A DNA stretch of 15,826 nt from Cyanobacteria bacterium OH_CBB_238. GTDB lineage: Bacteria > Cyanobacteriota > Vampirovibrionia > Gastranaerophilales > Gastranaerophilaceae. Location of the stretch: assembly GCA_023409995.1 (NCBI GenBank), contig JAEYQN010000057.1:1-15826 (forward strand). The letters run 5' to 3'. Shown here piece by piece: positions 13,402 through 15,826 of the stretch; position 1 is the first letter of the stretch; each line of letters begins with the position of its first letter. Made by a program: the position numbers and the translations under genes. A model generated the notes under the pieces. That model did not search any database. It was not told the DNA's origin and saw only the letters and a program-made list of their open reading frames with translations.

Positions 13402-14466
13402 ATGAAATTATTTATATCAAAATTGCATTATAAAGAAAAACTAAACATACATGAACGTTTGGTAAAGTCTGTTCTGGCTTTTTTGACTATTTTCTATTCA
13501 GTAGTCGTCGCACTTCGTAATTACTTGTATGATAAGAATATCATAAGGTCATATAAGGCAGAAGCTTATACTGTTTCAATAGGTAACATAACAACAGGCG
13601 GTGTTGGAAAAACCCCAGTCACAGCTGCTGTTGCAAATTTTTATCGTTCAAAGGGTAAAAAAGTTGCTATTTTGTCAAGAGGTTATGGGGCTACGATAAA
13701 CAATAAGCAACCTAATATTATTTCTAATGGAAACGAAGTTTTTTTTGACTCGGATCAAGCTGGCGACGAGCCTATTTGGCTTGCTAACAATTGTGTGAAT
13801 ACTCCAGTAATTACTTGCCATAGCAGAGTAAAAGCAGCTCAGCTTGCAGTTGATAAATTTTCTGCGGATGTTTTGATAATGGATGATGGCTTTCAGCATA
13901 GAAAAATGTATAGAGATTTAAATTTATTGTTAGTAGATAACAAAAATCGTTTTGGAAACGAAATGCTACTTCCTGCTGGACCTTTGCGTGAACCTATAAA
14001 GAATATATATAGAGCTGATAAAATACTTCTTGTGAATAAAAGCTATGATGATGAAAGCGCAATAGAATACTGTCGAGAGTTAGAGCTTAATTTTAAGAAA
14101 AAAGTGCATCTATGTAAAATGGTACCTGATAATATCTATAATATTGTGACAAATGATAGGCTTGCTTCTGACTCTGAAATATTGGCTTTTTGCGCAATTG
14201 GACAACCTCAAGAATTTTATGATTTTTTAAAGAAAGATTATAGATTGCTTGTTACGGTTGATTTTGAAGACCATCATTTATATGATGAAACTAATCTTAT
14301 CGATTTAATGAATATTGCGAATAAAGAAGGTGTTAAAAAGTTTGTCACTACTGAAAAAGATGCAGAAAAAATTAAAAATATATTAATACGATTAAAGCCA
14401 AATATTGATATTTATGCATTAAAGTTAAAGCCATATTTGGATATAGAGGACATTTGTAGTGTGTAA
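13402..14466 (+). CDS. lpxK: Tetraacyldisaccharide 4'-kinase LpxK
   Basis: LpxK phosphorylates the 4' position of the lipid A disaccharide precursor at the cytoplasmic face of the inner membrane, making lipid IVA. An N-terminal hydrophobic helix (about 21-42) is followed by the P-loop G-N-I-T-T-G-G-V-G-K-T-P (61-72), the unusual Walker A of this family. L-S-R-G-Y-G (91-96), G-D-E-P (121-124) and the catalytic D-D-G-F-Q-H-R (161-167) are all present, as are L-P-A-G-P-L-R-E-P and the C-terminal T-T-E-K-D-A-E-K-I. At 354 aa it is slightly longer than E. coli LpxK. No good Shine-Dalgarno precedes the ATG, which lies 32 nt after mlaD. The 3' end overlaps the glycosyltransferase gene by 8 nt, implying co-translation. 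Presence of LpxK is strong evidence for an LPS-bearing outer membrane. Confidence 0.96.
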   Translation: MKLFISKLHYKEKLNIHERLVKSVLAFLTIFYSVVVALRNYLYDKNIIRSYKAEAYTVSIGNITTGGVGKTPVTAAVANFYRSKGKKVAILSRGYGATINNKQPNIISNGNEVFFDSDQAGDEPIWLANNCVNTPVITCHSRVKAAQLAVDKFSADVLIMDDGFQHRKMYRDLNLLLVDNKNRFGNEMLLPAGPLREPIKNIYRADKILLVNKSYDDESAIEYCRELELNFKKKVHLCKMVPDNIYNIVTNDRLASDSEILAFCAIGQPQEFYDFLKKDYRLLVTVDFEDHHLYDETNLIDLMNIANKEGVKKFVTTEKDAEKIKNILIRLKPNIDIYALKLKPYLDIEDICSV

Positions 14467-15493
14467 AAAAATACTAGTTGTTAGATACCGCTTTATTGGG
14501 GACACGTTGTTGACGGTTCCTTTCTTAAGAAATTTAAGAAACGCATATCCTGAAGCTCAAATTGATATGTTGGTTGCCCCTATGTCGGGAGAAGTCATCG
14601 AAAATTGTCCATACGTAGATAATTTTATTTTTTTTGATACAACTAGAAAGCATAAGTACGAAAATTCAAAGGCAGAAAAGAAAAGCTTTTTTAGCTATGT
14701 AAAACTCTTAAAACAGAATAATTATGATAAGGCTTATATTTTAAAACGTTCTTTATCTAGTGCTTTTTTGATTTTTCTTGCTGGAATAAAAAAAAGAGTT
14801 GGATTTAATACTGAAGGGCGTGGTCTTTTGCTAACAAAAAAAGTTCCTTATGATAAAGAAAAACATGAAATTGAATGTTTTCTTGATGTCTTGAGAGCTG
14901 ATGGGGTTCCAGTGTCAGACTCATATTTGGAGAACTGGCTAAGTCCTGATAGTAATAATTTTGTAATTTCAAAATTTGAAGAGAAATTAAAATCCGGAGC
15001 CAAAAGAGTTATTGTTCATGCAACGGCGACGAATGATGGAAAAACTTGGCCGATTGAGAATTTTGCAAAAATTGTTGAGTATTTAGCAAATGATAAAAAA
15101 GCTCAAGTTATATACGTTGGAACAAATTTTGATAAAAATGTTTATACTAAAATGGAAGAACTTATCGATGACCCTCTTGAGGTTATTCCTTATAACTTTT
15201 GTGGAGAATTTAGCTTACAGCAAAGCTTGGCGGCAATTTCTAATGCAGACTTGCTAATTGGAAATGATTCTGGAAATCTTCATATGGCGGCATCTGTGAA
15301 GACTCCAGTGATTGGCTTATATGGACCAATGCCTTTTGATAAGTGGTTTGCCTATGGTGATAATAACATACTGCTTAAATCAGATCTTCCCTGCAGCCCT
15401 TGTTGTTTGAAGAGACAGTGTGACATTGATAAAAAATGCTTGAGAGATATCTCAGTTGAAATGGTTAAAACCGCTATAGATCATATAATCTAA
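14459..15493 (+). CDS. Glycosyltransferase family 9 (heptosyltransferase-type, LPS core)
   Basis: GT9 enzymes such as WaaC and WaaF add ADP-heptose to the LPS inner core in the cytoplasm. The N-terminal K-I-L-V-V-R-Y-R-F-I-G-D-T-L-L-T-V-P (4-21) contains Asp15, matching the catalytic Asp of WaaC. G-K-T-W-P (194-198) provides the conserved Lys195. The signature G-N-D-S-G-N-L-H-M-A-A (268-278), with Asp270 and His275, binds the nucleotide sugar. Near the C-terminus a cysteine cluster (312, 315, 316, 321, 327) occurs in the P-C-S-P-C-C context common in this family. At 344 aa it is full length. It starts with GTG inside lpxK, with GAGG (14446-14449) 9 nt upstream. Whether heptose or another sugar is used cannot be decided; no heptose biosynthesis genes are nearby. 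Confidence 0.9.
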   Translation: MCKKILVVRYRFIGDTLLTVPFLRNLRNAYPEAQIDMLVAPMSGEVIENCPYVDNFIFFDTTRKHKYENSKAEKKSFFSYVKLLKQNNYDKAYILKRSLSSAFLIFLAGIKKRVGFNTEGRGLLLTKKVPYDKEKHEIECFLDVLRADGVPVSDSYLENWLSPDSNNFVISKFEEKLKSGAKRVIVHATATNDGKTWPIENFAKIVEYLANDKKAQVIYVGTNFDKNVYTKMEELIDDPLEVIPYNFCGEFSLQQSLAAISNADLLIGNDSGNLHMAASVKTPVIGLYGPMPFDKWFAYGDNNILLKSDLPCSPCCLKRQCDIDKKCLRDISVEMVKTAIDHII

Positions 15494-15625
15494 ATTTTTG
15501 ATTTAAATAATATGTTATGTGGTGTAATTAAACGTAGTTGTTTTTTCTCTATTAACTGTTTATTTCCTTTTTTCTGACTTTCCTTTAAGAAATGTTATGA
15601 TTTTTTGAATATTATTTTGGTTTAT
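15494..15625. other. AT-rich non-coding stretch after the glycosyltransferase gene
   Basis: No convincing ORF, tRNA or strong hairpin terminator is visible here. It is very T-rich (about a quarter G+C by hand count over 15541-15600) with several T-tracts, including six T's at 15541-15546 preceded only by a 3-bp AAC/GTT mini-stem, which is too weak to call a terminator. The composition changes clearly after about 15640. Confidence 0.5.
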
Positions 15626-15815
15626 CATGCAATAATGGAAAGCCATTTGGTATAAGCTAATATGTGAATCCATGTATTCATCATGTTTTTGAGGTTTTGA
15701 AACATGGAATCCATGACGGCTCATGGGATACAGCGATTTTGGTCTCTATTTCTTGTGTCTTTACTAGCACATGGGTTATGCATGTGCGTAATTCCGAAAA
15801 CCCCATGTTTACATG
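15626..15815. repeat. Cluster of ten CATG-centred palindromes
   Basis: CATG occurs ten times here: at 15626, 15671, 15682, 15703, 15712, 15722, 15770, 15781, 15804 and 15812. Many sit in longer inverted repeats: AATGG/CCATT (15634-15647), GAATCCATGTATTC (15666-15679, near-palindrome), CATGGA-A-TCCATG (15703-15715), GCACATG/CATGTGC (15767-15787), ACATGGG/CCCATGT (15769-15808) and CATGT-TT-ACATG (15804-15815). GAATCCATG is a direct repeat (15666 and 15707). G+C rises to about 40%, against about a quarter just upstream. Function is unknown: a dispersed palindromic element, a protein-binding array or a structured RNA are all possible. The element may continue past the window edge. Confidence 0.6.
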
Positions 15816-15826
15816 ACAATACGCCT

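Noticed and set aside
15695..15826. Minus-strand frames open from the right edge (about 35 and 43 codons)
   Set aside because: Two frames are open at once over the CATG-rich segment, neither shows a recognisable motif, and the palindromes alone explain the open frames; a partial gene from beyond the edge cannot be excluded.
15494..15826. tRNA or CRISPR array in the terminal gap
   Set aside because: There is no T-loop or acceptor-stem pattern and no regularly spaced direct repeats; the repeats are irregular palindromes.

Overview
The window is about 15.8 kb of AT-rich DNA (by eye near 30% GC), densely packed with bacterial genes. The organism is a diderm: the window carries a lipid A kinase (LpxK), an ADP-heptose/LPS-type glycosyltransferase and an MCE/Mla lipid-transport set. 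It also has the PgpH-YbeY-DgkA order familiar from Firmicutes and cyanobacterial relatives. Low GC, LPS genes and a long cyanobacterial-style MlaD would fit a non-photosynthetic cyanobacterial relative such as the Vampirovibrionia/Gastranaerophilales, or another low-GC diderm such as Elusimicrobiota. No rRNA or other decisive marker is present, so this assignment is a guess.

Layout. (1) 1-1507, plus strand: the 3' end of a 7TM-HD c-di-AMP phosphodiesterase gene, then ybeY, dgkA and acpS, each overlapping the next, closed by a short hairpin. (2) 1684-6051, plus strand: two large tandem paralogues encoding polytopic GT-C-like membrane glycosyltransferases. (3) 6078-6524: smpB, which converges on dnaX (minus strand, 8374-6527) with only 2 bp between them. 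(4) 8375-8436: a divergent promoter region with a palindromic -10 shared by dnaX and ldcA. (5) 8437-10380, plus strand: ldcA (murein tetrapeptide L,D-carboxypeptidase) and a solitary OppF-type ATPase. (6) 10419-15493, plus strand: mlaE, mlaF, mlaD, lpxK and a family-9 glycosyltransferase, forming an outer-membrane lipid/LPS cluster. (7) 15494-15826: no convincing gene; AT-rich at first, then a segment very rich in CATG-centred palindromes.

How it fits together. The first block joins c-di-AMP turnover, rRNA maturation, lipid phosphorylation and ACP activation. The last block joins phospholipid trafficking to lipid A and core-sugar assembly. LdcA beside an oligopeptide-importer ATPase suggests murein peptide recycling. 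SmpB serves ribosome rescue and DnaX is the clamp-loader subunit.

The most interesting signals are: an in-frame A AAA AAG slippery heptamer in dnaX at the end of domain III, followed by an immediate -1 stop as in the E. coli tau/gamma switch; three genes (smpB, oppF, mlaE) whose -10 elements put transcription start at or next to the ATG, implying leaderless mRNAs; the CATG palindrome cluster at the right edge; and the tandem GT-C pair with conserved cysteines in the C-terminal region.
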